Shown: piece by piece, positions 1 to 11,308 of the stretch | Layout of the letters: every line of letters begins with the position of its first letter | How positions within the stretch are numbered: the first letter of the stretch is position 1 | Assembly (NCBI GenBank): GCA_004297825.1 | Contig: SCSX01000018.1 | Location: forward strand, 1-64,000 | DNA: 64,000 nucleotides | Source: Spirochaetota bacterium | GTDB lineage: Bacteria > Spirochaetota > UBA4802 > UBA5368 | Direction: 5' to 3' | The notes under the pieces: model-generated | What the model was told of the DNA's origin: nothing | What the model saw: only the letters and a program-made list of their open reading frames with translations | Database searches by the model: none | Position numbers and translations under genes: made by a program

Positions 1-44
1 ACTTTATATCGTATATCGAGTGACTTGACCTACGATAGTTTTCC

Positions 45-115
45 ATCCCGCAAGCATACTAAAGTCTTCGACTGAAGTCGAGGGTTTTACTCCCCGTATG
101 GGACAATAACCGGTA
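45..115. other. Possible IS200/IS605-type end remnant (two small hairpins)
   Basis: The 212 bases beyond rpoC hold no convincing gene. Within them a stem TCGACT/AGTCGA (68-73 and 76-81) is followed directly by a GGG...CCC stem (82-84 and 92-94) and by GGGACAATAA. This recalls the tandem-hairpin right ends of IS200/IS605 (TnpB) elements. No transposase or TnpB reading frame is visible in the window, so this is at most a remnant. It could equally be chance structure or part of the rpoC transcript end, although no T-tract follows. Confidence 0.2.
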
Positions 116-212
116 TTCTTTACAGGGGGAACCGCACACCGCTCTCCCCCGCCACTATACAGAATTAATGTAAAACTGAGAGCATAACTCTGAAATTTCC
201 AACGGTTTTTTG

Positions 213-3200
213 TCAAGAATTTTCTTGCTCTACGGGTATCTCCTGCCCTTCCACTTTTTCGGGTGCGATCCCCTCAAGGTCGCCTTCCTCATGCTGGTAC
301 ACGTCGACCTTCCGGTACTCCCGGACCCCGGTGCCTGCGGGGATGAGGTGGCCGATAATGACGTTTTCCTTGAGACCGCGCAGCTGGTCAACCTTGCCCT
401 TTATGGCGGCATCGGTGAGCACGCGCGTGGTTTCCTGGAAGGAAGCCGCGGAGATGAAGGACTCCGTATTGAGCGCCGCTTTCGTAATACCCATGAGCAC
501 CGGTATCGCGGTCGCGGGCTTCCCGCCCTCCTGCCCGACCCGGTCGTTTTCGTCGATGAAATCGAACTTGTCGACAATCTGTTCCACCACGAAGGTGGTG
601 TCGCCCGGATCCGTGATCTTGACCTTCCTGAGCATCTGGCGGACGATCACCTCGATGTGCTTATCGTTGATTGCCACGCCCTGCAGCCGATACACTCCCT
701 GGATTTCGTTCACCAGGAACTTCTGGAGCTCCCGGGGACCCTTGATCCGGAGGATATCGTGCGGGTCTATCGGACCATCGTCGATCTTTTCGCCCTTGTT
801 GATGAAGTCGCGGTCCTGGACCCGCAGGAACTTTGACGCCGGGATTGAGTATTCCTTCTGGGTAGTGTCCTCGGCGGAAATGATGATCTTGCGCTTGTTC
901 TTCGAGGTGTCGCCGATAGTTACCGTACCGTCGAGTTCGGAGAGCGTCGCCGAGTCTTTAGGCGTGCGCGCTTCGAAGAGCTCCGCAACCCTGGGCAGAC
1001 CGCCGGTGATGTCCTTTGTTTTCTCCACCTCGCGCGGGATCTTTGAAAGGATCGCCCCCGCCTTGACGGTATCGCCCTCTACGACCATGAGGTGCGCCCC
1101 CTTGGGAAGCAGGTACGTCGTCGGCTCACCCGATGAGGGGTAAATATCGATCCGGGGCTGCAGCTTTTCCGTCTTGTACTCTACGATGACCCTTTTCACG
1201 TTACCCGTCAGGTGGTCCATCTCCTCGCGGAGACTCTTGTTAAGCTCGATATCGACGAACTGGACCTTGCCGGCGCTTTCTGTGACGATCGGCTCGAGCC
1301 AGGGGTCGAACGATGCGAGCATCTCGTTCCGTTCGTAGAACTTCCCTTCCTTGGCATAGATTTCGGTGCCCACATTGATGGGAATCGAGTGCGGATCGCC
1401 AAGAACGTATATTTTCTTCTTGTCGTATTTCAGTATGCCCGAGGTCTTTGCGGTGTATTCTTCGCCCCCGCTTCCGCGCGCGACGGCGGTTCCCGCGTAA
1501 ATCTTGGAACCTTCCTGGAGCAGATTCTCGGTTTCTCCCTTAAGGTTCAGCTCGCCCACGACCCTCTGCACGACCATGTAGCCGCGCCGGACGGAGATCG
1601 TTTTCTTGTCTTCGGTCCGGATGGTGCGGAAAGTCAGATCTTTCACGAATACCGAATAGTTGAGCCTGATATCGCTCTCCTCTACCGAACGTGAGGCGAT
1701 CCCGCCTATATGGAATGTACGCATGGTCAACTGCGTGCCCGGCTGACCGATCGACTGTGCGGCGATGATGCCGACCGCTTCTCCAAGGTCCACGGGGCGG
1801 GCAGTCGCAAGATTGCGCCCGTAGCACTTGGAGCACACGCCATAGCGAGCCTCGCAGGTGAGTACCGAACGAATTTCTATCGTATCAATATTGAGATCAT
1901 CGACCACCTTCGCGATTTCCTCGGTGACGATTTCGTCTGCCTTGCAGATGATTTCCCCGGTCACGGGATTGATGAGATCGTAGAGGAGGGTGCGCCCAAG
2001 GGCGCGCGCGCCCAGGGACTCTATTATTTCATCGGCCTCTTTGATGGCCGTGACGTCGATGCCGATCGTCGTACCGCAATCCTCTCCCGTGATCACCACA
2101 TCCTGTGCGATGTCGACGAGACGCCTGGTAAGATAGCCCGCATCGGCGGTTTTAAGGGCCGTGTCTGCAAGGCCCTTGCGCGCCCCGTTTGTCGAGATGA
2201 AATATTCGAGTACAGTCAGTCCCTCGCGGAAATTTGCGCGAATGGGAACGTCGATAATCTCGCCGCTGGGTTTGGCCATGAGACCGCGCATACCGGCAAG
2301 CTGGCGTATCTGCTGCTTCGATCCGCGCGCCCCGGACTGCGCCATGATATAAATCGGGTTGAATCCGTTGCGGTCCTTCGCGAGCTCCTCGAACATCTTT
2401 TCGGCGATGATTTCGTTGGTACTGGTCCACACGTTGATAACGCGATTGTAGCGTTCCTCGTTCGTGATGAATCCCATGCGGAACTCGTTCTCGATTTCCT
2501 CGACCTTCTTGTCGGCGTCGAGTATAATGCCCTTTTTCTCGTTGGGCACGATGATGTCCGAGATACTGATCGTCGGGGCGAAATAGGTTGCGTAATGGTA
2601 CCCCATTTCCTTGACGTCATCCAGCACCTTCACCGTGTGCGTGGGACCGAATTTCCTGAATATATCGGAGATGATCCCCGACAGGCCCTTGTCGTTAATG
2701 GTCCGATTCACAAACGGGTATCCCTCGGGCATGACCTTCTGGAATGCGAGTCGTCCCGCGGTGGTATCCACCCATTCATTGTTCATCAGGAACTTGATTT
2801 GCGTCCGAACCTTTATCTGTCCGAAATCAACCGCGCGGAGGACCTCGTCTTCATCGTCGAAATACAACCCTTCGCCGGGCGCCCCCGGAAGCAACGAGGT
2901 CAGAAAATAAACCCCGAGAACGATATCCTGTGTGGGCGAAACCACCGGCTGTCCGTTTGCGGGTGAGAGCAGGTTGTTCGCCGAAAGCATGAGGGTCCAG
3001 CATTCAAGCTGCGCCTTCGGGGAGAGCGGAACGTGCACTGCCATCTGGTCGCCGTCGAAGTCTGCATTGTAGGCATGGCAGACCAGCGGGTGGAGGCGAA
3101 TGGCCTTCCCCTCGACCAGCACCGGTTCAAAGCCCTGAATGCCGAGCCTGTGCAGCGTGGGGGCACGGTTTAAGAGAACCGGGTGTTCCGAAATTACCTC

Positions 3201-4415
3201 TTCGAGTACTTCCCAAACCTCGGGCCTCTCGTTTTCCACCATCTTCTTGGCGGACTTGATGTTTTGCACATAGTCTTTATCGACGAGCCTTTTCATTATG
3301 AAAGGCTTGAAAAGCTCGATCGCCATTTTCTTGGGAAGGCCGCACTGGTACAGCTTGAGCTCGGGGCCGATGACAATTACGGATCGTCCCGAATAGTCGA
3401 CGCGTTTCCCGAGCAGGTTCTGGCGGAAGCGACCCTGCTTCCCCTTGAGCATATCGGAAAGAGACTTGAGCGGACGGTTGCCCTTCCCCTTGACCGCACG
3501 CTTGCGCCGGCTGTTGTCGAAGAGCGCGTCCACGGCTTCCTGGAGCATGCGCTTTTCGTTGCGCACGATAATTTCAGGCGCCCTGAGCATGAGGAGCCTC
3601 TTAAGCCGGTTATTGCGGTTTATCACCCTCCGGTAAAGGTCGTTCAGGTCGGAGGTGGCAAAGCGCCCGCCGTCCAGCTGAACCATGGGACGGAGCTCGG
3701 GCGGAATAACGGGGATCACGTCCAGTATCATCCAGTCGGGCTTGTTCCCCGAATCGCGGAATGCCTCGATGATCTCGAGCCGCTTGATGAGCTTCTTGTC
3801 GACCTTCGTTTCCTTGCCCTGTATCTCGGCGCGCAGGTTCTTGGATTCTTCGTCAAGATCGATCTTGACCAGCAGCTCCTTAATCGCCGAGGCGCCCATA
3901 TCGGCGACAAGCGTATCGCCGTATTTTTCGTAATAATAATTGAAGGTTTCTTCGTCGAGCGTGTCGCCGGATTTCAAATTTTCCGCGGCGGCCTCGCCCG
4001 GGTCAATCACCACGTATTTTTCATAATACAGCACCGATTTGAGCGCATTCACGGTCAGGTTGAGCAGGAGCCCCATCCGCGAAGGAACGGAGCGGTAATA
4101 CCAGATGTGGGCCACGGGGCACGAGAGCTCGATGTGGCCCCCGCGCTCCCGGCGGACCTTGTAATGGGTGACCTCAACCCCGCAGCGGTCGCAGACGACC
4201 CCCTTGTAGCGAATCGACTTGAATTTGCCGCAGTAACACTCCCATTCCTTGGTCGTTCCGAAAATCTTTTCGCAAAAGAGTCCGTCCCGTTCGGGTTTGA
4301 GAGTCCGGTAATTTATCGTCTCGGGCTTTTTAACCTCCCCGTATGACCATTCCCTGATCATGTCGGGCGATGCCAGCTTTATCTGAATCGAATTGAAATC
4401 GTTAAAATCCCTCAT
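213..4415 (-). CDS. rpoC: DNA-directed RNA polymerase subunit beta'
   Basis: Catalytic beta' subunit of RNA polymerase, 1400 aa from the chosen start. The N-terminal zinc ribbon (CYCGKF...CDRCG, about residues 60-80), the active-site Mg motif NADFDGDQM (about residue 450) and the second zinc cluster ([11 protein letters not shown]) are all intact. An in-frame start 37 codons upstream exists. ATG 4415 is preferred because it begins the conserved [17 protein letters not shown] segment, is preceded by an AGGGA-like site and leaves a 47-nt gap after rpoB. It is the last gene of the ribosomal protein/RNA polymerase operon. Confidence 0.97.
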   Translation of the reverse strand: MRDFNDFNSIQIKLASPDMIREWSYGEVKKPETINYRTLKPERDGLFCEKIFGTTKEWECYCGKFKSIRYKGVVCDRCGVEVTHYKVRRERGGHIELSCPVAHIWYYRSVPSRMGLLLNLTVNALKSVLYYEKYVVIDPGEAAAENLKSGDTLDEETFNYYYEKYGDTLVADMGASAIKELLVKIDLDEESKNLRAEIQGKETKVDKKLIKRLEIIEAFRDSGNKPDWMILDVIPVIPPELRPMVQLDGGRFATSDLNDLYRRVINRNNRLKRLLMLRAPEIIVRNEKRMLQEAVDALFDNSRRKRAVKGKGNRPLKSLSDMLKGKQGRFRQNLLGKRVDYSGRSVIVIGPELKLYQCGLPKKMAIELFKPFIMKRLVDKDYVQNIKSAKKMVENERPEVWEVLEEVISEHPVLLNRAPTLHRLGIQGFEPVLVEGKAIRLHPLVCHAYNADFDGDQMAVHVPLSPKAQLECWTLMLSANNLLSPANGQPVVSPTQDIVLGVYFLTSLLPGAPGEGLYFDDEDEVLRAVDFGQIKVRTQIKFLMNNEWVDTTAGRLAFQKVMPEGYPFVNRTINDKGLSGIISDIFRKFGPTHTVKVLDDVKEMGYHYATYFAPTISISDIIVPNEKKGIILDADKKVEEIENEFRMGFITNEERYNRVINVWTSTNEIIAEKMFEELAKDRNGFNPIYIMAQSGARGSKQQIRQLAGMRGLMAKPSGEIIDVPIRANFREGLTVLEYFISTNGARKGLADTALKTADAGYLTRRLVDIAQDVVITGEDCGTTIGIDVTAIKEADEIIESLGARALGRTLLYDLINPVTGEIICKADEIVTEEIAKVVDDLNIDTIEIRSVLTCEARYGVCSKCYGRNLATARPVDLGEAVGIIAAQSIGQPGTQLTMRTFHIGGIASRSVEESDIRLNYSVFVKDLTFRTIRTEDKKTISVRRGYMVVQRVVGELNLKGETENLLQEGSKIYAGTAVARGSGGEEYTAKTSGILKYDKKKIYVLGDPHSIPINVGTEIYAKEGKFYERNEMLASFDPWLEPIVTESAGKVQFVDIELNKSLREEMDHLTGNVKRVIVEYKTEKLQPRIDIYPSSGEPTTYLLPKGAHLMVVEGDTVKAGAILSKIPREVEKTKDITGGLPRVAELFEARTPKDSATLSELDGTVTIGDTSKNKRKIIISAEDTTQKEYSIPASKFLRVQDRDFINKGEKIDDGPIDPHDILRIKGPRELQKFLVNEIQGVYRLQGVAINDKHIEVIVRQMLRKVKITDPGDTTFVVEQIVDKFDFIDENDRVGQEGGKPATAIPVLMGITKAALNTESFISAASFQETTRVLTDAAIKGKVDQLRGLKENVIIGHLIPAGTGVREYRKVDVYQHEEGDLEGIAPEKVEGQEIPVEQENS

Positions 4416-4462
4416 ATAGTTCCCTTCACCAGGTGAATTTATTCGCGAGCGTGTTCCTTCCG

Positions 4463-7400
4463 TCAGATATTCTGCAAGGTGTCGATCTTGATCTTGCGTT
4501 TCGGCTTGGTGAATCCTTCGCTCCATTCCGATAGACTGATCTCGTTCGAGGCCTCGTCGAAAATCTTGACGTCGAGCGCTAGACCCCTGAGTTCCTGGAC
4601 GAGCACATTGAACGACTCTGGAATACCGGGAGATGTCGTGTTGATGCCCTTCACGATCGCTTCATAGATACGGGCACGGCCCAGCATGTCGTCCGACTTC
4701 ACCGTAAGCAGTTCCTGGAGCGTGTAGGCGGCACCGTACGCCTCGAGCGCCCAAACCTCCATTTCCCCGAGCCTCTGCCCTCCGAACTGCGCCTTCCCTC
4801 CGAGCGGTTGCTGGGTGACAAGCGAATACGGTCCGGTAGAACGCGCGTGTATCTTGTCATCCACCATGTGCGCGAGCTTGAGCATATAGATGTACCCGAC
4901 CATCACCTTGTTCTCAAAAGGCTGGCCCGTACGCCCGTCGAAGAGCTCGGATTTGGAGTCTTCCGGGAGTCCTGCCTTCTTGAGATACTCTTTTATATCC
5001 ACGGTCGTGGCGCCGTCAAAGATCGGTGTTTCCACGAGAAGGTCGAGTTCTTTCGCAGCCCATCCGAGTTCGGTCTCCAGTAACTGTCCCAGGTTCATTC
5101 GGGAAGGAACCGAGAGCGGGTTCAGTACGATATCAACCGGCGTTCCGTCGGGGAGGTACGGCATCTCGTATTCCGGAACGATGCGCGAGATGACACCCTT
5201 GTTCCCATGCCGGCCCGCCATTTTATCGCCGACCGATATCTTGCGCTTCGTAGAAATGTAAACCTTCACCAGTTCCTCAACGCCCGGGGCCAGTTCATCG
5301 CCGTTTTCCCTTGAAAAACGCTTCACGTCGAGCACGATGCCCTCGATGCCGTTAGGCACCCGTAATGACGTATCGCGCACCTCGCGCGCCTTTTCGCCGA
5401 AGATCGAGTGCAGCAGCTTATACTCCGGGGTGAGGTCCTGTTCGCCCTTGGGCGTTACCTTGCCGACGAGTATATCGTCGGGCTTGACATACGCGCCGAC
5501 GCGCACGATCCCGCCGCTGTCGAGGTCCCTGAATGCCTTCTCGCTCAGGTTGGGGATGTCCCTGGTAATTACTTCGCGACCGAGTTTGGTTTCACGGGCC
5601 TCGATCTCGAACTGTTCGACGTGCAGCGAGGTAAAGGTGTCATCCTTTACGAGCCGTTCCGATATCAGGATGGCGTCCTCGAAATTGTAACCCATCCAGG
5701 GCATGAACGCCGCCAGGATGTTTTTACCGAGCGCGAGCCGCGCATTTTCCGTCGCGGGCCCGTCAGCCAGGACGTCCCCCTGCTTGATCTTTTGCCCCAG
5801 CCGTACCATGGGGGTCTGGTTGAAGCATGTTCCCTGGTTTGTCCTCTTGAATTTAAGAAGGTCGTAGGTGTCGGTCTCCCCATTCGAGGCTTTCACCTTG
5901 ATCACCCTCGCATCCGCACTCACGACTTCGCCGCCGCGCTGCGCGATGAGAAGCACACCTGAATCGTATGCCGCCGCCGGCTCTATGCCCGTCCCCACCA
6001 GGGGACATTCGGTCACCATGAGCGGAACGGCCTGCCGCTGCATGTTGGATCCCATAAGCGCACGGTTCGCATCATCGTGTTCAAGGAACGGTATGAGGCA
6101 CGTCGAAACGGAGAATATCTGCGACGGACTTACGTCCATGTACTGAATTTCATTGGGTTTCTTATAGGGAAAGTTGCCCATATTCCGGCAGGGAATGAGG
6201 CTCTTGGTGAACACGCCATGGTCGTCAATCTCGGCGTTCGCCTGGGCGATAAAGTACTTATCTTCCTCGTCGGCGGTGAGGTATTCGATCTTGTCGGTAA
6301 CCTTGCCCTTTTCAACGACCTTGTACGGCGTTTCGAGAAATCCGTAGTCGTTGATTCGGGCGTACGTACTCATGGAAACGATAAGGCCGATGTTCGGCCC
6401 TTCCGGCGTTTCTATGGGACACATGCGGCCATAATGCGACGGGTGAACGTCGCGGACTTCGAAGCCCGCCCTTTCGCGCGAAAGACCGCCGGGTCCCAGG
6501 GCGTTGAGCCGCCTCTTGTGGGTAAGTTCCGCGAGCGGGTTCGTCTGGTCCATGAATTGCGAGAGCTGACTTGAACCGAAGAATTCGTTGATGACCGCGG
6601 TTATCGGCTTGATGCTGATCAGCGCCTGGGGAGTGACAAGGTCCAGGTCCTGTATGGTCATGCGCTCCTTGATCACGCGCTCCATCCTCTGGAACCCGAC
6701 CTTGATCTGGTTCATGATGAGCTCGCCCACGGAACGCACCCGGCGATTCCCCAGGTGGTCGATATCGTCCACGTAGTACCCTTCCGCCTCCGCAATGAGG
6801 TGGAGAAGATATTTTACCGTGGCGACGATGTCATCCTTGCTGAGCACCTCGGCGGTGACCGCCTTATTGTCGAAGCCGAACTTCTTGTTGATTTTATAGC
6901 GCCCGACCGAACCCAGGCTATAGGTCCTGGGATTAAAGAAGAGCCTGTTCAATTCCGCGCGTGCGTTGTCGATATTTGAAGGCTCACCGGGGCGCATAAT
7001 CTGGTGGATTTTGAGAATCGCCTCTTCGGCCGTATGACATTCGTCTTTCTCAAATGAATTGAACAGAAAAGCGTCGTCCTTGCTGTTCGGGAACTCGATC
7101 AACTCCACTTCCTTGACCTTCTCTTCCCTGAGCCTGTCAATAATATCGATGTTGATCCTTCCGCAGGCCTCGATGATGATCTCGCCCGTTTCGGAACTCA
7201 CGATATCCCGCGCGACCCTGCGGCCCGAAAGCGCATCGAAGGCCTCTTCGCTGTTGAGCTTCAGGGTCTTCGTGGTGTAGAACAACTTCACTATTTCGTC
7301 GTTTTTCTCATATCCCAGGGCCTTGATGAGCAGCGTTACCGAGAATTTTTTCTTCCTGTCGATACGGGCGATTACGTAGCCCTTGGTGTCCATTTCGAAC

Positions 7401-7909
7401 TCGAGCCAGGAACCGCGGTCGGGTATCACCCTCACGTTGTAAACGCGCTCGGCTTCCTCGTAGAAAAAGAATATGCCGGGAGATCTGTGCAACTGGTTAA
7501 CCACCACGCGCTCCGCGCCGTTTATGATAAAGGTTCCGCGGGGCGTCATGAGGGGAATGTCCCCCATGTACACAGTCTGTTCGCGTACCTCCATACTGTC
7601 CTTCTTGATAAGGCGGATCGTGGCCTTGAGGGGTGCCGCGAAGGTGGCGTCACGCTCCTTGCATTCAACCTCGGAATATTTTGGCGATCCTATCTCGTAT
7701 TCAAGAAATTCCAGCACGACGTCTTCGTGGGGGCTTTCGATGGGGAAAACCTCTTCAAAAACCGCATGAAGCCCATGATTTTTCCGTTTTCCCGGAGCGA
7801 TATTATCCTGTAAAAACCATTCGTATGATTTCAGCTGGATATCGATGAGATTTGGAAGCCCGGTTTTAGGGTTGATCTTGCCGAAATTCAGTATTTTCGC
7901 CTTTTGCAT
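4463..7909 (-). CDS. rpoB: DNA-directed RNA polymerase subunit beta
   Basis: Beta subunit of RNA polymerase, 1148 aa, complete, without the large lineage-specific insertions of some phyla. The rifampicin-binding region reads [15 protein letters not shown] followed by [12 protein letters not shown]. The residue equivalent to E. coli Ser531 is Asn469 (codon at 6503-6505), known from naturally rifampicin-resistant spirochaetes. The conserved [12 protein letters not shown] motif is present near the C-terminus. It is preceded by a 327-nt spacer that probably controls its expression separately from rplL, and followed after 47 nt by rpoC. Confidence 0.98.
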   Translation of the reverse strand: MQKAKILNFGKINPKTGLPNLIDIQLKSYEWFLQDNIAPGKRKNHGLHAVFEEVFPIESPHEDVVLEFLEYEIGSPKYSEVECKERDATFAAPLKATIRLIKKDSMEVREQTVYMGDIPLMTPRGTFIINGAERVVVNQLHRSPGIFFFYEEAERVYNVRVIPDRGSWLEFEMDTKGYVIARIDRKKKFSVTLLIKALGYEKNDEIVKLFYTTKTLKLNSEEAFDALSGRRVARDIVSSETGEIIIEACGRINIDIIDRLREEKVKEVELIEFPNSKDDAFLFNSFEKDECHTAEEAILKIHQIMRPGEPSNIDNARAELNRLFFNPRTYSLGSVGRYKINKKFGFDNKAVTAEVLSKDDIVATVKYLLHLIAEAEGYYVDDIDHLGNRRVRSVGELIMNQIKVGFQRMERVIKERMTIQDLDLVTPQALISIKPITAVINEFFGSSQLSQFMDQTNPLAELTHKRRLNALGPGGLSRERAGFEVRDVHPSHYGRMCPIETPEGPNIGLIVSMSTYARINDYGFLETPYKVVEKGKVTDKIEYLTADEEDKYFIAQANAEIDDHGVFTKSLIPCRNMGNFPYKKPNEIQYMDVSPSQIFSVSTCLIPFLEHDDANRALMGSNMQRQAVPLMVTECPLVGTGIEPAAAYDSGVLLIAQRGGEVVSADARVIKVKASNGETDTYDLLKFKRTNQGTCFNQTPMVRLGQKIKQGDVLADGPATENARLALGKNILAAFMPWMGYNFEDAILISERLVKDDTFTSLHVEQFEIEARETKLGREVITRDIPNLSEKAFRDLDSGGIVRVGAYVKPDDILVGKVTPKGEQDLTPEYKLLHSIFGEKAREVRDTSLRVPNGIEGIVLDVKRFSRENGDELAPGVEELVKVYISTKRKISVGDKMAGRHGNKGVISRIVPEYEMPYLPDGTPVDIVLNPLSVPSRMNLGQLLETELGWAAKELDLLVETPIFDGATTVDIKEYLKKAGLPEDSKSELFDGRTGQPFENKVMVGYIYMLKLAHMVDDKIHARSTGPYSLVTQQPLGGKAQFGGQRLGEMEVWALEAYGAAYTLQELLTVKSDDMLGRARIYEAIVKGINTTSPGIPESFNVLVQELRGLALDVKIFDEASNEISLSEWSEGFTKPKRKIKIDTLQNI

Positions 7910-8099
7910 GGAAGGTTTATCCTTTCACTTTTTTTTGCTTACCCAATAAATACGCGTCCGGCGACTCAGCACCCGGAGTTACACTTAAACGCTTGCAGTT
8001 TCTGGTAAAGGGTGTATGGTACATGTACTATATTAAGAAAAACCGCTGCCCACGGTAGAAGAGTCAGATTACTCACCCCGGTTACTCTGAACAAGAGTA

Positions 8100-8127
8100 A
8101 TAATAACAATAAAAAGCCGAAATTCAA
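8100..8127 (-). promoter_or_regulatory. Candidate internal promoter for rpoBC
   Basis: On the minus strand, TTGAAT (8122-8127), a 16-nt spacer and TATTAT (8100-8105, five of six consensus bases) lie in the rplL-rpoB spacer, about 190 nt before the rpoB start. This would allow RNA polymerase subunits to be made independently of the ribosomal proteins. The region is AT-rich, so chance matches are possible. Confidence 0.33.
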
Positions 8128-8162
8128 ATTAAATAACGTCAAAAAATAATTATAGAGACGCC

Positions 8163-8195
8163 AATAGGTTTGATTGCCAGGCAATCAAACCTATT
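8163..8195 (-). promoter_or_regulatory. Perfect 16-bp inverted repeat between rplL and rpoB (attenuator or RNA-processing hairpin)
   Basis: Bases 8163-8178 and 8180-8195 are exact reverse complements around a single central base, giving a very stable RNA hairpin 42 nt after the rplL stop. No T-tract follows directly, so it is not a classic intrinsic terminator. In E. coli the rplL-rpoB spacer, of similar length, holds a partial terminator and an RNase III site. By analogy this hairpin may attenuate or process the rplJL-rpoBC transcript. Confidence 0.55.
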
Positions 8196-8236
8196 ATTGT
8201 CCCTACAGTAAAAGGCGGCTGATGCCGATGTCCGAT

Positions 8237-8614
8237 TTACTTGACTTCGACAGTCGCGCCGGCAGCGATAAGCTGCTCTTTGATCTTATTCGCATCTTCT
8301 TTGGAAACCTTTTCCTTAACCGCCTTACCGCCGGCTTCAACCAGGTCTTTGGCTTCCTTGAGACCGAGCGACGTGATTTCGCGGACAACCTTGATAACGT
8401 TGATCTTATTATCCCCGAATCCCGTAAGGATGACGTCAAATTCGGTTTGTTCTTCCACGGCCTCGGCAACCGCGCCGGCGACGGCGGCCACGGCGACGGG
8501 AGCAGCGGCGGATATTCCGAACTTCTCTTCCATCGCTTTAACCAGCTCTGCCGCTTCGATGAGCGTCAGGCTTCCAATCGCATCCAACAATTCTTGAACA
8601 GAAAGCTTTGCCAT
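8237..8614 (-). CDS. rplL: 50S ribosomal protein L7/L12
   Basis: Stalk protein L7/L12, 125 aa, which recruits translation factors to the ribosome. It shows the N-terminal dimerisation helix ([18 protein letters not shown]), an Ala/Val-rich hinge around residues 35-50 and the C-terminal factor-binding domain ending in [10 protein letters not shown]. Length is normal. It lies 158 nt downstream of rplJ; the spacer shows only a small TACGG/CCGTA hairpin near the rplL start. It is followed by the long rpoB leader. Confidence 0.97.
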   Translation of the reverse strand: MAKLSVQELLDAIGSLTLIEAAELVKAMEEKFGISAAAPVAVAAVAGAVAEAVEEQTEFDVILTGFGDNKINVIKVVREITSLGLKEAKDLVEAGGKAVKEKVSKEDANKIKEQLIAAGATVEVK

Positions 8615-8772
8615 TTGGTTACTCCTTATACTTAGTGAACTTTATCAAGTTAATACGGTGTATCCCGTAAAAACCTATAAGGGTAATTCAAGGCATTGTA
8701 ATCACATCCTTACGCAGAATTACTGCAGATTATGAAATCACAAACCCCTTAAATTACAAAAACAAGCCCGGA

Positions 8773-9291
8773 CTACAGGGCGTTTTTTTCTGCAACAGCG
8801 TTTATGCCCCTCGCCAGCGACGCCATGATCTGGTTCGTTCCAATGGCCACTTTCGAAGCAGGGCCGTTGAGGAGCGACATGATCTGCGAGAGAAGCACTT
8901 CTTTAGAAGGAAGATCGGCTATTGTGCGGACCTGCTCGCCGGTATAGATGACGTTATCCATCACACCGACGGAGAAGCTGAACTTCTCGATCTCCTTGTT
9001 GAAATCCTTTAATATCTTCGCGGCCTCACCCAGGTCGGTCTCGGTGAACACCACACCGACCGGACCCACCAAGTGCTTATCCATGTCGATCCCGATGGTA
9101 TCCTTGATGGCGCGTTTGAATAGATTATTTTTAACAACCTTATAATCGCAGCCTTTCGAGCGGAGCTTCCTGCGCAAATCGCTCAGGTCCTTCACCTTGA
9201 TGCCGGAATAATTGGTGAGGATGATGTTGCGCTTCTTTTTGAGCTTTTCCGACAGGCTCTGTACTTCGTCGATTTTATACTGTTTAACCAT
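8773..9291 (-). CDS. rplJ: 50S ribosomal protein L10
   Basis: L10, 172 aa, anchors L7/L12 dimers to the 50S subunit. The N-terminal rRNA-binding domain (VKQYKIDEVQSLSEKLKK, NYSGIKVKDLSDLR) and the C-terminal helix that carries L7/L12 are present. It starts only 5 nt after the rplA stop. There is therefore no room for the separate L10 leader found upstream of rplJ in many bacteria, and coupling to rplKA is implied. Confidence 0.96.
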   Translation of the reverse strand: MVKQYKIDEVQSLSEKLKKKRNIILTNYSGIKVKDLSDLRRKLRSKGCDYKVVKNNLFKRAIKDTIGIDMDKHLVGPVGVVFTETDLGEAAKILKDFNKEIEKFSFSVGVMDNVIYTGEQVRTIADLPSKEVLLSQIMSLLNGPASKVAIGTNQIMASLARGINAVAEKNAL

Positions 9292-9296
9292 TACCG

Positions 9297-9974
9297 TTAG
9301 ATCCCCTTGTGGTTGATCTTGATGCCGGGCCCCATGGTCGAGCTGAGAAACACCGACTTGATATAGTTTCCCTTCGCATCCGAGGGCTTGTCTTTCATTA
9401 CCTGGTTGAAGAATGTCTTCACATTTTCAACTATTGCGTTATTCTCGAACGATACCTTGCCCACGCCGACGTGCACCACTCCGCTTTTATCGGCCTTGTA
9501 TTCTATGCGGCCGCCCTTGAGCTCTTTGATGATGCCCTTGACGTCGTCCGTCACGGTTCCCGCCTTGGGTTTCGGCATAAGTCCCTTCTTGCCGAGAACC
9601 GGACCGAGCTTGCCTACTTCCTTCATCATATCGGGGGTGGCAACCACCGCCTGGAAATCTATCCAGCCGCCCTTGATTTTCTCAATGACATCCTCGGCAC
9701 CTACAAGGTCCGCGCCGGCGTCCCGCGCTTCCTTCTGCTTGTCGCCCTTGCATATCACAAGGACCTTGACCTGCTTGCCTGTACCATTGGGAAGCGATAC
9801 CGAACCGCGCACATTCTGGTAACTCTTGTGCACGATCTTCACCGAGACTTCGACGCTCTCGTCGAACTTGGCGAACTTGAGCTCCTTCATGAGCCCCACG
9901 GCCTCTTCTATGTTGTGCAGGACGTTCTTGTCTACTTTGGTTCTGGCGTCAGTGATTTTCTTTCCGCGATTCAT
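9297..9974 (-). CDS. rplA: 50S ribosomal protein L1
   Basis: L1 of the ribosomal L1 stalk, 225 aa, typical length. Recognisable blocks are SVSLPNGTGK, the GADLVGAEDVIEKIKGGW segment and the GPVLGKKGLMPKPKAGTV signature. It is 55 nt downstream of rplK. L1 often autoregulates rplKA by binding the leader; no obvious mimic of its rRNA site was identified here. Confidence 0.97.
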   Translation of the reverse strand: MNRGKKITDARTKVDKNVLHNIEEAVGLMKELKFAKFDESVEVSVKIVHKSYQNVRGSVSLPNGTGKQVKVLVICKGDKQKEARDAGADLVGAEDVIEKIKGGWIDFQAVVATPDMMKEVGKLGPVLGKKGLMPKPKAGTVTDDVKGIIKELKGGRIEYKADKSGVVHVGVGKVSFENNAIVENVKTFFNQVMKDKPSDAKGNYIKSVFLSSTMGPGIKINHKGI

Positions 9975-10029
9975 TGCTCTTCCTCATTGCATCCTTGATA
10001 ATAAACGACGAGGTTCCGATACGACCGGC

Positions 10030-10479
10030 CTACAACTCGACTTCGACTCCCATGGATTTTGCGGTCCCCGCGATAATCTTTACCGCCGCATCCAGGGTAT
10101 TGGCGTTCAGGTCGGGCATCTTAATCTTCGCAATCTCTTCGAGCTGCGGCCTCGTGATCTTGCCTACCTTGATTTTATTCGGCTCCTTTGATCCCTTTTC
10201 CAGTCCCATCGCCTTGCGAATGAGCACCGATGCGGGAGGAGTCTTTATTATGAATGTATAAGTCCTGTCCTCATACACCGAGATGACGACCGGGAGAATG
10301 GTGCCCTCCTGGTCCTTGGTCCTTTCGTTGAAGGCCTTGCAGAACTCCATGATATTAAGCCCGTGCTGCCCAAGGGCGGGACCGACCGGCGGAGCGGGGT
10401 TGGCCTTTCCGCCCGTGATCTGAAGCTTTATCATGGTAACGATTTTTTTCTTCTTCGCCGATTTTCCTTTTGGTGCCAT
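10030..10479 (-). CDS. rplK: 50S ribosomal protein L11
   Basis: L11 of the GTPase-associated centre, 149 aa. The proline-rich N-terminal signature [20 protein letters not shown] and the C-terminal rRNA-binding domain are clear. The N-terminus carries a short Lys-rich extension ([13 protein letters not shown]) before the usual start of homology. It lies 68 nt after nusG in the same operon. Confidence 0.97.
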   Translation of the reverse strand: MAPKGKSAKKKKIVTMIKLQITGGKANPAPPVGPALGQHGLNIMEFCKAFNERTKDQEGTILPVVISVYEDRTYTFIIKTPPASVLIRKAMGLEKGSKEPNKIKVGKITRPQLEEIAKIKMPDLNANTLDAAVKIIAGTAKSMGVEVEL

Positions 10480-10547
10480 GAGAATTACCCTGTCTCGCTA
10501 ATATAGTTCGCTATGCGTGACGCACGAAACGCCTTCGCATGATACTG

Positions 10548-11090
10548 TCAGATTTTACCCACCTGGAGGAAGTCGAGCTCAACCGGCGTACCGCGGCCGA
10601 ATATTTCAACCTTCACCCGCAGCCTGCCCTTTTCCGGGTATACTTCTTCAATCACCCCACTGAAGTTGTTGAAGGGGCCGTCTATTACTTTCACGTGTTC
10701 TCCCACGGCAAAATCCATTACCACGGAGACTTTTTCCTTCGCCCTTTGCTCGCCCATCTGGTCGAAAAGAGCTTCAACCTCTCCCTTTTGCAAAGGTCTT
10801 GGACGGTTCGTGCCGAATGCGCCCACGAAATTGGTCACACCGGTCGTGTTCTTCACCGCGAGCCAGGTTTCGTCATCGAGTTCCATTTCGATCAACACGT
10901 ACCCGGGGAAGAACTTCTTCGATTTCAGGCGCTTCTTGCCGTCCTTTATCTCCGGCACCTCGACAGTCGGTACTTTTACCTGAAATACCTTTTCCTGGAG
11001 GTGCAGATTCTGTACTTTCTTTTCCAGGGCCAGTTTGACCTTATTTTCATGCCCCGAATAAGTATGGATTACATACCACTCCTTCGCCAT
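10548..11090 (-). CDS. nusG: Transcription termination/antitermination protein NusG
   Basis: NusG, 180 aa, binds RNA polymerase and couples it to Rho or the ribosome. The NGN domain begins with AKEWYVIHTYSGHENKV and contains FFPGYVLIEMELDD. The C-terminal KOW domain contains VKVIDGPFNNFSGVIEEVYPEKGRLRV. Its start is one base after the secE stop, indicating translational coupling. No lineage-specific insert domain is seen between NGN and KOW. Confidence 0.97.
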   Translation of the reverse strand: MAKEWYVIHTYSGHENKVKLALEKKVQNLHLQEKVFQVKVPTVEVPEIKDGKKRLKSKKFFPGYVLIEMELDDETWLAVKNTTGVTNFVGAFGTNRPRPLQKGEVEALFDQMGEQRAKEKVSVVMDFAVGEHVKVIDGPFNNFSGVIEEVYPEKGRLRVKVEIFGRGTPVELDFLQVGKI

Positions 11091-11091
11091 A

Positions 11092-11283
11092 TCAGCTAAT
11101 CACCAGCTTGATTATCTGCATGAGCGCGGAATCAACCAGCCAGAGGAATATAGAGACCACGACCACCGATACGATAACCACCATCGTAAAGCTCGTGACT
11201 TCATCCCTGTCCGGCCAGGTTACCTTTTTAAGCTCCTCGCGGGCTTCTTTTATATATCCAATTATCTTCTTAATCACGCTCAC
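11092..11283 (-). CDS. secE: Preprotein translocase subunit SecE
   Basis: Short single-membrane-span SecE, 63 aa. The amphipathic helix with the conserved EELKKVTWPDRDEV segment is followed by one hydrophobic helix (about residues 33-58). It stabilises SecY in the inner membrane. It sits between rpmG and nusG, the standard bacterial order. Confidence 0.95.
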   Translation of the reverse strand: MSVIKKIIGYIKEAREELKKVTWPDRDEVTSFTMVVIVSVVVVSIFLWLVDSALMQIIKLVIS

Positions 11284-11308
11284 ACCCTGCCTGTACGTAG
11301 TGGTACGC

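Noticed and set aside
4-216. A 70-codon minus-strand frame downstream of rpoC
   Set aside because: Low-complexity, no ribosome-binding site, and it runs across the hairpin remnant at 45-115; no protein motif is visible.
210-7909. Many long open frames on the plus strand and in other minus frames opposite rpoC and rpoB
   Set aside because: They mirror the codon structure of the two well-identified polymerase genes, have no ribosome-binding sites and no recognisable domains.
7966-8184. A hydrophobic 72-codon frame in the rplL-rpoB spacer
   Set aside because: It begins inside the 16-bp palindrome, which produces the same MPGNQTY start on both strands. Its Leu/Phe run reflects AT-rich leader sequence.
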